Assembly (NCBI GenBank): GCA_950295325.1
Contig: OX485807.1
Location: 35,432,440 to 35,496,439, forward strand
DNA length: 64,000 nucleotides
Direction of reading: 5' to 3'
Origin: Polytrichum commune
Taxonomy: Eukaryota; Streptophyta; Polytrichopsida; Polytrichales; Polytrichaceae
Positions 44,396 to 57,189 of this stretch are shown piece after piece; the first letter of the stretch is position 1, and the number at the start of each line of letters is the position of its first letter. The translations under genes and the position numbers were made by a program. The notes under the pieces are model-generated. The model did no database searches. It had not been told where the DNA came from and saw only the letters and a list, made by a program, of their open reading frames with translations.

Positions 44396-47300
44396 TTAGC
44401 CTTTGTTGCTGATGGTTGGGTACCTGGCACCACCACTGCCTCCGAGGCCACTGTTGTTGGTGGCCATAACACCGTTGGCATCTATTGAAGGATCAGAGTT
44501 TGCCCTCCTCGACCTCGAAGAACGTGGGGAACCCATGAAAGGTGAACTGGGCGACAAGGGGGACACCCCATTGTAATCACCATGGGGAAGGCCATGCCCT
44601 CCTTTTGTGGAAGGCGGCAACAAGTTGCTCGGATCCACACTTGTGTATCGGGCTGAAGGTTCGGACTCAAGGGGTAGTTCTTCCAATGTCTGGTCACATG
44701 TCCAAAAACACCCACCATTCACACATTCGGCAAAGCATCTCACAGCCTCTGTGTAGCTCTGTTATCCATCCCCAGCAGGACGTTCAATTTTCTAAAGACA
44801 TGATGCGAGGTCACTGCACCAGAGTTACTTACAATTTTCTCAATTGACTCATTCCACACCCATTTACAGATTTCAATAGTGTATGCAAATCAAAATATGC
44901 TTGCTTTCTATAGAAATAAAACTGATTCAAATCTGGGACACCCTCCAGGAAAAACAAGAGGGGAGCACACAAGACAACACACTGTGATAAAGACTTCTCG
45001 TAGAGCGTATGGAATTGTTTATTTAGTTGGCCATTCATGTCATGAATGTCGAAAGAATCATTTTGGAGCAATACAAAGATCTAGCAAGTGCCATAGAATG
45101 AAGCAGGCATGCAAGAAATTTAAAGGACTGTGTTGTCCAACTCCTGCACCCAAAAGTAAAAATTCTCAGCAATTCCTGTTGACTGACCAAAATCACTTGG
45201 ATGTGTTGCAGCCTACCTTCCCTGATTTGGATATGTTCTGGCACTTCTGTGAAGCCCTTCAGCACCAACTACATATTTTTTGGAAGCTCTTAAGCATTCC
45301 ATACCTCCCCATGCCAACTCATTCAAAAGACACTGGCCTAGCACACTGTAAACCTTCAAAAGATTGCATTTTAGCCCCCAAAGGCAAAATATGAGCTCAG
45401 CTCATCAATCTGTTGCGTCGTGAGGGACCCTTGACAACAAAGGTTAATTTTAATTTGTAAAGACAAGAAAACTAGATAACCCAAACACTTTCAGAATGAA
45501 TAGGAGCAGATGAAGAATAACATACCCAGGCAGCTTGTTGTAAGACACGCAAGATCTCTTTGCAACGCTTCCTCTTTGCTGCTATTTCCTCTTTCTCCTG
45601 AAGCATCTCCTCAAACAGGTTCTCCCTGTCCAAAAGGGAGACAGTATCAGACTTTCTCGTTTAAATAGAATAAAAAGAAATACATGGAACCCTCCAACCT
45701 CATCCAAACTCCCCAGTGCAACAGATACAACACAAATGAACATAACAAACACAAGACAGGAATAAGCCACAGTGGAATACCTGTACAACTTCCTGATGAA
45801 GACACTCTGAAGCTCCCGCTTTGAATGGTTCACCTAGACCAAGAAATATAAATGCATTTCTCTAAGTCAAAACCTTGAGCTACAATCAGATAACCACCGA
45901 TAACAAATTGTGAATTTTCCTGCAAACACTGCATATATGTCGCATCAACTGAGAGGCACCTAAAGCCGTATCATTTAGTTGTCCAAGTTCAGTGTATTGG
46001 CTCACCAGGAAATGCATAATTGCTTTGGGCACAGAATCCTGAATATTCTTTGAAACAATTTCGTAGTAGGACTTCAGAAGCAATCGAGTGACAGAGATCT
46101 CGACAGTCTCTTGCTCTGTTTGGGCATCATTTGATCTCAACACAGTTGGTGGCTGATTGATGGAAAACAGTAACCTCGATGAATTAGAACAGAATTGATA
46201 GTCAGATTGTGTTCTGCAAATGCATGATTGACTTGGCAGCCAATAGAACACTGAACCACAGTAGCACACGATTAGGATCTAATACATCTGTACATATGAA
46301 CATCAAAGCCATACCTCACGGAGCTGTATAATTGCACCTGTCGACTCCATACTTCCTTGGACAGGTTCACTGTGACCGCGATCTATAAGTTGCTCCTTAC
46401 TGTTCCCATTTGCAGATTTTTCTGTGTTTCCAAATATTGATGGTATCCCCCAACTCCCAACAGTTCCTGAGTTGCCTGCACAAGTAGTGTAACTCTTAAG
46501 CTCAAATCTCAATCTCAATCTTAATTGATTGATTTTATGAGGAAATGATGAGGATATGAAACAAATATAACTGGGAGCAGAAGAAGCTCAATCCAAGTAT
46601 TCTAATCCTCTTCCCCAGTACTCCCAAACCTATTCATAAATCTGCTCAAGAATGCTGAAATTTACTTTCATTGATGTCCCACCCTCAGAAGACAATCGAG
46701 AGATGGAATTAATCATAAACAGTGGATGATACCTGCAGCTGTGGGTTTCTCTTGTTGCACAGATGGGGGCTTTCCATTCTGCAAACATATCAAAGAGAGA
46801 AGGGTCAACTATGAACGGAACAAAGATGTTGAGAACCCACATGTCCAAAAGGAAAGTGAGTACAAATGTGCCTAGAGAATATTCACATGTTATGCACTCC
46901 CACTGGAATGCAAATTTACAACCTTTGAACTGCTATGATTGGCTCAAGACATTCTGCAATACGTTGACGCAAAATAGCTGCATTGAACACTATGAGACAA
47001 TAACATGATTACACATGAACACAATAGGGTCCCTAAATATCTGCAGAATGTATATATCTCTACTTAGCCTCTCTCTGTGTCTAGTATTATTTGCCTCAAC
47101 ATCAAAGTCCAAGCCACATGGTTTGATGCAATGAACGCCACACATTAAGTATCAGAGACATAGAGAGTAAAACCTAAGCTTAGGTTTGAAAGCACGAACT
47201 TGAGAGAGGCATTAAACCTAGAAGTCACAATTGTCTGCTTCAATAAGGTGTGTTGATTATTTGTAAATAGCTACCAGAATACTTTAGGACACAGATCATT

Positions 47301-50300
47301 TGTCCCCCTTCAAATGGCATGAGTGGCATATTCAACATGGGTACAGATATAAACTTGACAAACCCTGTCTCCAGAACACAAACAACAGATGATGTGTATC
47401 ACTGAATATACATGCTCAGGAACAATGGTTGTAGGTGCACTGGTCCGAGCCAAAATTGCCCGTCCCTTGGTATGCTTCTCTGGAATTGTCAGCCTATCAG
47501 CTCCAGAATCCTTCCAGTCATGCGCATCCTATCAACGCAACAGCTCTGGTCATGCCAAGCTAAAATATTGACACGCTGAGGAGCACAAATATATGAGAGT
47601 AGTGAGTAAATTCTAAATCATGAACATTGAACAGCAGAACATCCCAATTCCTGGAAGAATGACATGAGATTAATGTTGGCTTGAAGGCACTTGGCCCTCT
47701 ACAGTGGCTAAATGTTGTGAAGAATGTCTCTTTGAAATCCATAGCCTGCAAAGTTCTGAGAGTCACTAACACTACCACATGAAAAGGAGACTTCAGAAAG
47801 AAAGAGATGTACAAAGATATTGAGCAGAAACCTTTGCTTTGGTAATGTTAGAAGTTGACACCTTGGAACCCCATTGCTGCTGGAGCGCAGCCTCAACAGC
47901 TTTACTTCCTCCTAGAAATCCAGGATGTGATGTGTTGATATAGTCCATCTGCAAGCAACTCTTGTGGTTAAGAGACATATTTATCATAAAGACTGCAGAA
48001 GGAAGCTTTGACTATACTGACCCTCCATCCACATCAAGAGAGAAATAAAATTGAACATACACACAATTTCTACTATACTACAAAGGCAGCACAGCATATC
48101 CTGATTAAGTGAAATATTCACCTCAACATCATTTTCAGGATACAATAAGCAGTAACATATCAGATCAATCCATTTTTCTGAACAACATTTTGACCATCAA
48201 GAAAATCCCAATGATATGGATAGAAGAGCACCTCCATCTCAATAAGATGGCCTATCATGGTTTCTGCAGGAGCTAGGCCATCGCGCAAAAAGCTAGCCAC
48301 CACTTCTTCAATACGCCGTCGTAACACAGGGAACCGTTGCAATTCATAGGATTCACACCTATGCGCAATCTGTCATGCCCTCATGTACCCACTTAGTTGC
48401 AAGCACAGATCTGAAGTGCAAAACACAAAGAAAGGGAAATCCTCAATGGCTTCAAGTCATACTGTTACTTCACAGATTATTTGACATGGCCATACTGTGA
48501 TGAAGTTTCATTTCCAGACTACTGTTGCTTAGAGAAGAAAGACATAGACCGTACATGACAAATGCCCAAACACCCACTGAGTTGAAATAATAACAAAAGT
48601 GTTATGATCTTGAAAGTCATAAAATTAAATATATGTAGAAATGTAGTACCTTCACAAGCTCATCATAGATGAAACGAGCACACTGCAGGCTGGGCTCCAG
48701 CAGTCGAGCAATTTGGCGACGCACCAAAACTTCAAAAGGTACCTGATCCAATGGCACCACAAAAGTGTTCAAAGATTGTATACTGCTCCCATCAACTGTT
48801 ATATGGTTCTTCTACCCTCCTGCACCCCAAACTCTGTTGTGTGCTCTTCATATTGTTCAACCTGTACTTTGACTGAAGAATCTGGTCCTCAGGTGAACAT
48901 AATCCCTCACTGGGATAACACCAAATGTGACGCAAATTATGATGCAAACTGGATTTATGCGAAGGAAGTCAGATTATATGCTCTGATGCCCTTTGAATCT
49001 CTGATCAATCTCATGAATTATGACCCCTACTTATCAAAGTTGTCCAATCACCAAATGACCAATATCGAGTAAAAAATGGGCATTCTAAATAACATCAAGC
49101 CTTCAAAAAGTTCAATAATTTTAGCCTTTTGAAGTCCAGGAGATTTTCCCCAATCATGTCATTCATTTCATCGAAGTGTGTCATAATTGTACATTTCTGT
49201 CAGAAATATATAGTTTAATATCCACTTACGTCATCAAAAATTAGGCACAAAAAAGCTTCGTCAGGAAGCAGTTTCTGATGGCCTACTTTTGCAACTACGG
49301 CTTGATTTAAGTAACTTGGTCAGATTGAGTTTGATTCAAATAATTGGCTTCAGTTCCGACAAGCTATAACCCAAATTGAATAAATCAAAGTACTAAACTT
49401 GAGGTGAAAATGACAATCAAAATTGAGAAGACAAAATTACATTATAGAGTACAGTGTGAAAAGAAAAGCACCATTCCAAGTTGTACCTCAGGAACAAAAA
49501 GCACATTTTTGGGTCCAGATGCATTTTGAATTGCTGTTCTAATGTCTTCATCAGTCAAGTCATCACATGGATCTACTTCCTGCATCATCCCCTCCACCCC
49601 AATGTGAACAACCTTCCTTCTGAAGGCCAGGGACGCATATTAAGCTCAAGATGCAAGAGCAAATAGTTTAAAATGAGAGAAATACATCTGCCCATTCTGG
49701 AGTGATACCTCCAAGCTTCTGACAAAAATGGCTTGAAAAATATAGTGGATGCGTGCTCCTCCAGAGAGTTCACTTGTTGACATTTCTTCATATTTCCCAT
49801 CAACAATTGACTGAAAATCTGCAAGCAAAACCTGACTGTAATCCATACTGAGGTCTATGATAATTACACAGAATACAAGTGCCACATATCTGGCTGAGAA
49901 ATTGCTGAAACAACTATGCAGCACACTCAGGGATAAGGATAATCACAATTTGGCGCATGAGAAAGGTGTTGAGCACCCTACCAGAAGCAAACTTGGTGAT
50001 GATTCCAAGCAACAATGCCCCTTGCCCTGACTACAAACCCACCATGACATGACACACCACATTTTAGCTTGACTTATGGATCAAATATATTGAGGATACA
50101 TTAGTACACTTCATGATCCAACCAGCTTTGAGATTCCAAGAACTTTAGGACCACCATGCTGTACTAATCAGTTTCTGGACCAAAAGTGCACAAACAACAC
50201 AAAAACATATACACAACCTCTAGATGACTGCAGAGGAAGACACATTGGAACTGAAGCAACTCACCAGGGGTATTATTTATAAGCATGTGCAGTTCAATGA

Positions 50301-53125
50301 GAAAGCTGATTTTTGAGGTGAGAAGGGGAAGGAAAAGGGGAAGCACAGCAGGAGCTTTGAGTATCTAATCTGGTATCTGATCAGTGCCTAAAGTTTAGTA
50401 GGTACCTTAGACTCAGTAAGTTCCCCATAACTGGCTAGCTCTTTCTGCAGAGTGACCATTTGTGTGCTGATGCGGGCTTTCAAATCTGGAAGAATCGCCC
50501 GTATGTGTTGAACTAGAATCTGGACAAAATAAAGTTGTGTCACCTCTAAGAGCCTGCATTAAGTACCAGAATTGAAAATGAAGTGTATGGTCCCTAGCAC
50601 AACTTCTCCACAAAATTTGTGCCGTGCTAACATAGAAGACCATACATCAAATAAATGAAGAGAAATTGCCAGGATGCGAATGTATGCAATACAGGTGGTA
50701 CAAACCATGTTTAACTTCTTTGCCAATTGGGGAACCCCACATCGATCTGCTAGATTGTGATACACCTGCAAGGTACATCCAAAATGTTGATCATACGATA
50801 ATTTGTCATATTGCACCAGCTAAGAATGGCACTCCTAGCTCTCATGAGAGCCATTGACCAAGGCAATTGGATACCAACTGAATGGACTCACAACGGTCAC
50901 ACAAATGTACAATATACCGCACCTCACTTAACATGAATGGAATAAAAGAATTTTGCAGCACTTACAGGTCTGCTGCGATAAAAGTTTTCTTCATAGATTA
51001 GCGCATCCCGAATGCTTTTGTTGGCGCCAATATCCTAAATACCCACATGCAACGTGATCACCAAGGCAACACATCATGCAGAGCCAAGTCATTAATGAAT
51101 GTAACCTGCAAATATGGTACTGAGTTTTCAAATTATTTTGCAGATCATTGTCAATTGTGACTATCAAATCCACAAACGCCAATGTCAAAGAAGAGACTTA
51201 CCTCTTGACTCCTGTTGACAACACCAACATACCCAAGCCGCAAAGGAATAACATTCCCTAACAAGAAGTTTTGAGCATCTGTTCCCCGATCCATGATGTC
51301 TAACTGCGATCAATCATCAGCAAGTAACAACATCACATCAGGGACCCTCACCATTGCAACACAAAAGAGGATCACAGACAGTATACAAGCACTTACTCTA
51401 TAGTGTAAACTAAACAAGAACTCCATCACAAGGTCCCTGGTAGCCCTGATTGCTAAAGAACTGATTCCTGGCAGACTTGCCACAGATGCAACCTCCTTGT
51501 GACTTTTCTCTACAATTTCTACCAGGAAAAAAAAATGCTTCCAACTCAGAAATACATAAGCTTCAAGCAATTGGGCAAAGTAAACAAACAAGACAAGTCA
51601 AAATTTAACATCCAATTGAGTAGCCTTGAGGACATCTGTCCCTAGTAATAACCAGAAGGAGAAATAAACAACATACATGGAATAATTAACAAGGAAAAGC
51701 AGCATTACCTTGGTAATGACACCAATTGTACGAGATCCTGCAAGGGAAACCACTCTACTTTAACACAAAGAAGTAAAAACGTGCTACCATTATACATAAA
51801 GTGTTCAAGATTACAATTAGAAAGCAGTAGCACAATCCTAAATGCCTTTTTTATATGAAGGTCAAACATAAACACACCATCAGGATCTGCAATCCGGGCC
51901 ATCTGAAGGGCATCGGAATTGGCAAGATCAGCATTTGCTGGGGAAACTGCCAGAATTATGCAGGTCTCGTGCTTAATGTAAGACAAAATCATGGTGCGCA
52001 CACGTGCTTCAATGTCTTTTGGCTGATCCCCAACAGGGACCTTTGTGATGCCCGGCAGATCCACCAAGGTGATGTTCAACACATTTGGCGAGTATATTTT
52101 TAATCGTATTTGCTTTTCTGAAATCCCCTTGTTTGTACCCAGTTCCCGTTCTGTCTCCAACTGCATTCAAATACATCTAGCAGTAAGTGTAACTCAAAAC
52201 CAATTTCCACTGCATATTTTCTTTCATATGGTTTACCTGACTTTTTAAATTTTGAACTCACATAATCCCCTTGCAATTCTAGACGGATGTTAGACAATGT
52301 TGCCCTTCATTGATGTTTCCTATTACAAGTTCATCTGATGTTTATTTGGTTATTTGAACTCCAGTATTAAACCTCAAAGACACCTCTAATATTCAGATAT
52401 AGTCTATGGTCCACTTACCAGTATGTCACATGCTGCACATTTCCAACTCTTTGACTATACGTCACCATACCTGAATCTCTTTGCGGATTGCAGCAAAATC
52501 TGTGAAGCGACGACCGGGAATGTGAAGGAATTCGCCCCATTCTGCACTCTCAGTTCGATCGTCAGGTCTTCTGATGGTCTGCACTAGCTGCAATACCAGA
52601 GGACGGCGTGTGCAAATATCTGAACCTCTAGGCAGGAAGTCTCTACCAACAAGTGCCTCCAGCACACTTGATTTTCCACTACTTTGGCTGCCAACCACCG
52701 CAACCTGCATCATTTTCTTTTTAGACAGGGTTCTACAAACTATTTTCAAATTTTAGTTTGTCAAGTAAATCATACAAGTTGAAAGAGCAGTGACAACTGT
52801 GACTTTCTCAATCTGGTTCAATGGATATGCAGATCTCAAGGTTGGCGACAGAAGTGAAGTGGCATCAAATCAGCTCAATTATCTACATAATTCAATACAA
52901 AGTAATATCCCTTCCTCACATTCCTGTTCAATAGATTAATTTCACCTGTGGCAAGTCGATTGTTGAGGAACTCCCTAACTGCGAGAATATGTCTTGAAGC
53001 TTGTTAACAAGAGGAATAACAGACTGGCCGAGAAAAGCCGGCGCAGGGGGCGAAGGAGATGGTGGTACATATGACGGAGATCCAGGGACCGGTGGAGAAG
53101 GTGATGTCCCTGTGGGCTGCGACAT
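44396..53125 (-). CDS. DRP3: Dynamin-related protein 3 (organelle fission GTPase), complete, 21 exons
   Basis: Exons: 53125-52946, 52704-52471, 52160-51878, 51737-51709, 51303-51202, 51034-50966, 50765-50706, 50519-50406, 50030-49982, 49818-49709, 49579-49487, 48742-48650, 48369-48232, 47948-47832, 47528-47412, 46778-46733, 46475-46315, 46152-46006, 45833-45781, 45625-45526, 44689-44396. All junctions are gt-ag and keep frame, giving about 862 residues, the usual DRP3 size. The GTPase domain has GSQSSGKS (65-72), the switch threonine in CTRRP (92), DLPG (172-175) and TKLD (241-244). Middle/stalk motifs include [10 protein letters not shown] and [18 protein letters not shown]. The fission-protein block [17 protein letters not shown] is present. 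A GTPase effector domain lies at about 685-765, and a Ser/Pro-rich basic tail ends the protein. The N-terminus is a Pro/Ser-rich extension before [16 protein letters not shown]3 proteins divide mitochondria and peroxisomes. There is no PH domain, which separates it from endocytic dynamins. Confidence 0.95.
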
Positions 53126-54849
53126 AGTGACAGCTTCCCAGATTTGATTTGATGTTCCTCTTCGAAAAGTTCTAAACACCCAAGGACTCAACTGTCTCAA
53201 GACTACCAAAATGTCATTATCCCAAGTTGAGACGCCAAAAAAAACACTTTACCTGCAAACCTCAACATCAGGTAGATGAGTTAGGGAGAGCTTAAACGTG
53301 GAAATCCTTCCTTCAGAAGAGTGACAGCAAGACTTCAAAGACGAGCACACTTCCAAACATTTTCCAATTTCCAGCTGTATATACCCTTCCAAGAAAACTT
53401 CCGAAGAATGGTTGAATTCCTGGAAAGGAACTAATAACGAATCTTTATAGCATCTATCTTTAGTAGTCAAAACTGCACGACTAGCACTTGAAAGGAAATT
53501 AATACTAACAAAGGGCATGGTCTTATATTATCACAAAAGACCCAATATGTTACATTAGAAGTGATTATGGCCAGAGAAAAATGTTGCGAAAAATGCAACA
53601 CAACAGACTGTAAAATGGCACTTCAGTAGGTTTCAAGAATTAGATATTGGATTAAATGCAACCTGATAAAATTTCAGATATGTCGCAAAATGTGACAAAT
53701 TAATAGAATTCATATTGAGGGAGCCAGCAGGAAAGAAAAGCAATGCTTGCAAGCAACAGTAACTCCAAGTCGATGCCTCCAGTATGTCAGTCCAGCTCTA
53801 AACTTGCAATTTCTTGAGAACTCAATTGTTGTGGATGCATTGCATCATTGCAGTGGTGACGTGTCCAAACTGCCGGTAAAAGAAGCCCAACCGGCCTCGA
53901 TCAAAAACTTAGCAGAGTAATTTGACACAGCTTTGGCTGCTACAAAGCACTCCGACCATGAGCTTCTGGTGCTTAAATATGGTTAGGGGGATAAATTCAG
54001 GTTTACGCAGGTGAAACGAAAGGTCGCATGTTCCTCTCTCTTTTTAACTTTTGATCCTGAAACCGTGCAAGGAAATTAGGTGGAATTAAGCTGCCTTCTG
54101 AAAATGAAAAGTGTCGGAACTACTGATATCAGTCTTTAGTTGCCAACCTGTGGACAATTAAGAGATGAAATGATTTGAACTACAGTCAATCACAGGAATG
54201 ATGAATGCGTAAGTTGCGAAACGAGTAAGGGAGGCTCAGGAAGCTGGTGAAGAGGTAGGGTTACGTAAAATGCGAAATCGATATCATGACTTGAAACAAC
54301 AGCAATGCAGTTACTGAATGCAGGCGACAAGAAGATCTCATACATCCGTACACGCGATCATGAACTTTAAAAAATGAAACAGTCGCCAATTGCGAACGTT
54401 GCCGAGAACAGAGAGTTGGAATAGCAAGTGGCAAGCTGGAAAAAATTACTCTCAAAGGAAGGCACGTCAGGGGAGAAGAACAAAGGCACTACAGCGCAAG
54501 CAAGCAAGCAGCTGGAAAAGCAGAGTGCCCACATTTTCAAAACAAAACACACTCTCACAAGCAAAGAGCCAAGAAACGCTCGAAATGCTCAAAATGCGGC
54601 AAATTAAAAAGCTAAAAAACTGGCATTACCTCCGAAGCTCCACTTCAAGAACAACGGTGAGAGATTCTTCTCCAAAGCGCCTCCCTATACAGCTTTGGCA
54701 GCACCACGACCAGCTCCCGGATGCCCGATCAGGCCCGAAGCAAGAGCTCCCGAGTGAAATTGGAAGCTCTAGACACAACACGCAGCCAGTACAAGAGCGA
54801 TCGAAAGCTTGCAGGGAAAGGGAAAGAAAAGCTGTGTGTGTGCGTGTGG

Positions 54850-54916
<67 letters not shown>

Positions 54917-55039
54917 TGAAGATCCGGCGAGGGTAGGTGAAGGAGTGGCCAAAAGAGGCGAGTGAGGGGTCAAAAGGAGCGTGGAGATGAGAGGAGCGGG
55001 GCGAGGGGGATGAGGAGGGGCGTGGAGCGGAGAGTGAGG
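53126..55039 (-). promoter_or_regulatory. Upstream region and leader of DRP3, with (CA)n(CT)n tract
   Basis: No conserved frame is present; the open frames over 54390-55150 on both strands come from simple sequence. At 54833-54912 a (TG)n tract runs into a long (GA)n tract, which on the transcribed (minus) strand reads (CT)n(CA)n, as is common in plant promoters and 5' leaders. The GC-richer 54600-55150 stretch probably contains the DRP3 core promoter and first untranslated exon. Confidence 0.5.
54833..54912 (+). repeat. Compound (TG)n(GA)n microsatellite
   Basis: Uninterrupted TG dinucleotides followed by about 20 or more GA dinucleotides, immediately upstream of the minus-strand DRP3 gene. 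Confidence 0.9.
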
Positions 55040-56790
55040 CGGGAGATGGCAGCAGGTGTGCGGGAGGGGGAGGTGGCGGTGTAAAAGCAAGCAAGAGAGG
55101 ACTACGAGGAGGGAGCGAAATGCCAAGGGAGCGGAGCCGAGCCAAGCCAAGCCAAGGTAAGCTTCTTCTTCTTCTTCAAGACGTTGCTAGGCGTGCACTG
55201 TTGCCGCTGCTCCTGCATTGCCTCTTGGTTTTCAAACACCAGCTTCGACGCCTGACCTCCCCGCTTCGGCCCGAACCTACCTTCCCATTTCCTGGAGTGT
55301 ACGTATTTTGTATGCGCACCGTCTATCTACCATGCGAATCTTTTTGAATCGAGTCTCGAATCTCGTATTCAAATTGTTTCCAACCAACCTTCAAGTTCTT
55401 GACCCTCCATTGAGTTTAGATCAAGGATTACATGTGTTTTTACCTAAATCATGTACCAATCGTTTAGTCCAAACTTACGTTTTCATCCCTATATACCATC
55501 TTGTATTAGGTCTATATACAAATTGTTTCCAATGAACTTTAATATTCTTGAATCCCTTGTGAGTTTAGGTCATGGATTGCATGTATGTTACCAAATATGG
55601 TAATCAACCAATTTCACTTTGTGACCTCCCTACTCCAGCCCAATCTTACATTTTCCATCTCTATATTATATATATCATGTATTAGGTATATATGTACTTG
55701 TCTACTACAAAAATATTGAATTAAAGTGTATCACCCATTCAAATTGATTCCAACCTACCATAACATCCTTGAAGTCGTGGATTACATGAGGCGGGAGATG
55801 GCAACACGTGTGCGGGAGGGGAGGTGTAAAAGCAAGCAAAATAGGACAAGGAGGCAAAGATTGCAAATGCCACAAAGCCAAGGTAAGATGTTGCTAGGCA
55901 TGCATTGTCATCGCTCTTTCTCCTACATTGCCTTGTGTTTTTCAAACAATAACTTCAATACTCGACCTCCCCTCTCCACCCTGAACCCACCTTCCCACCC
56001 GCATATCTATCTACAATAAGAAAAATTGAATTGAATCGTATCTCGTAGGTATTAAAATGGTTTCCAACAATTCATAACCTTCTCGAAGGGGCGGTGACGA
56101 TGTAAAACCAAGCAAGAGAGGACAAGAAGGAATATATTGCAAAGGGAGGGGAGCCAAGGGATATATAAGGTGTTGTCATATTTGCATTGTTGTTGCTCTT
56201 GCATTACCTCTTGTTTTTCAAACACCATCTTTGCTTCATGACCTCCTTGCACCGGCCTGAGCTTATCTTCCCGCCAATGTACGTATTATATGTGTATCAT
56301 CTAACATTCAAATTTTTGTATTTTTGTATTTGAGTTGTCTTCAACCAACCATAAGATTCTTGAAGACATTTATGCATGTAATTAATTACAATTTCATGTA
56401 ATAAATTATATGTTTGTATCCACATTATGCAATAAGGATTAGGCAACCAGCTTTGCTCCATGACCCCATCCATGTACATATTATACTAGTATGGACCCAT
56501 GCCACATGGCATGTTGCATTGCATGCACATGAATTATTGTCTCGGTCGTCCCCACACCGTCCGCTCACATATTGTTGTCAACGACCAAATGTTGAAGCGG
56601 CAATAGCCTCGCCACCCATGCAATCACCATTGAACAATTTCCAAATGTATAGTATCTATTAGGTGTGTACCTATTTCCTATAAGAATATTTGAATTGAGT
56701 CGGTTTGTATTCAAATTGTCTCCAACCTACTATGACATCCTTGAAGTTGCCTATGCATGTGATTTGATGTAGACGGATCTCAAACGCTTA
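55040..56790. repeat. Degenerate tandem copies of the DRP3 upstream segment
   Basis: A block with GCGGGAGATGGCA, GTAAAAGCAAGCAA, CCAAG|GTAAG, GTTGCTAGGC and GCATTGCCTCTTGKTTTTCAAA occurs at 55040-55270, 55790-55970 and, more eroded, 56085-56245. A second block with TGAATTGAGTC, TTCAAATTGTYTCCAACC and ATCCTTGAAGT recurs after each copy and again at 56656-56760. Units are about 500-700 bp. This is a segmental tandem array without an intact gene. Confidence 0.6.
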
Positions 56791-57016
56791 CGTTTTCCAA
56801 CTAGTCTGCTTCTCCTAGAATATGAAACATGCAATTAGTATGAGATGCTTAGCAAATCCAAGTGGAGGATGTAGCCACTTTCCTCATGATTGTTGGGTAC
56901 ATGAGCTTATTATAGAAGGCCATAAACAAAGGGTAGTTTAAACTTTTATGGTTTAAGCTATCACTTAACTTCTAGGCGAGGGCAGAGCATTACCTAATCT
57001 CATGTATATGCTAGCA

Positions 57017-57189
57017 CTAACTTATAGCCCACCCACACTTACTAGTGCATGCCACCAATGAATGGTTCCTACCAACATGTGCCACTTTTAGGGTTGCTTT
57101 AACGAGTGAGAGTCACTGGATGTAACCAATGTTGGTAGGAACCGTTCACCAGTGGCATGCACCAGTAAGTGTGGGTGGGCTATTAGTTA
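57017..57189. mobile_element. Hairpin MITE with arms of about 65 bp
   Basis: CTAACTTATAGCCCACCCAC on the left and its inverse near 57170-57189 on the right. Pairing extends through ACTTACTRGTGCATGCCA and GGTTCCTACCAACAT. Total about 173 bp, non-coding, with the shape of a MITE or a small-RNA hairpin precursor. Confidence 0.6.

Noticed and set aside
44829-45394. Frames of 80-171 codons inside the DRP3 locus
   Set aside because: They lie in the last intron or antisense to exons; the spliced DRP3 model explains the region.
54390-55150. Overlapping 138-191 codon frames on both strands
   Set aside because: They are produced by the (TG)n(GA)n tract and GC-rich leader sequence of DRP3; the translations are low-complexity.
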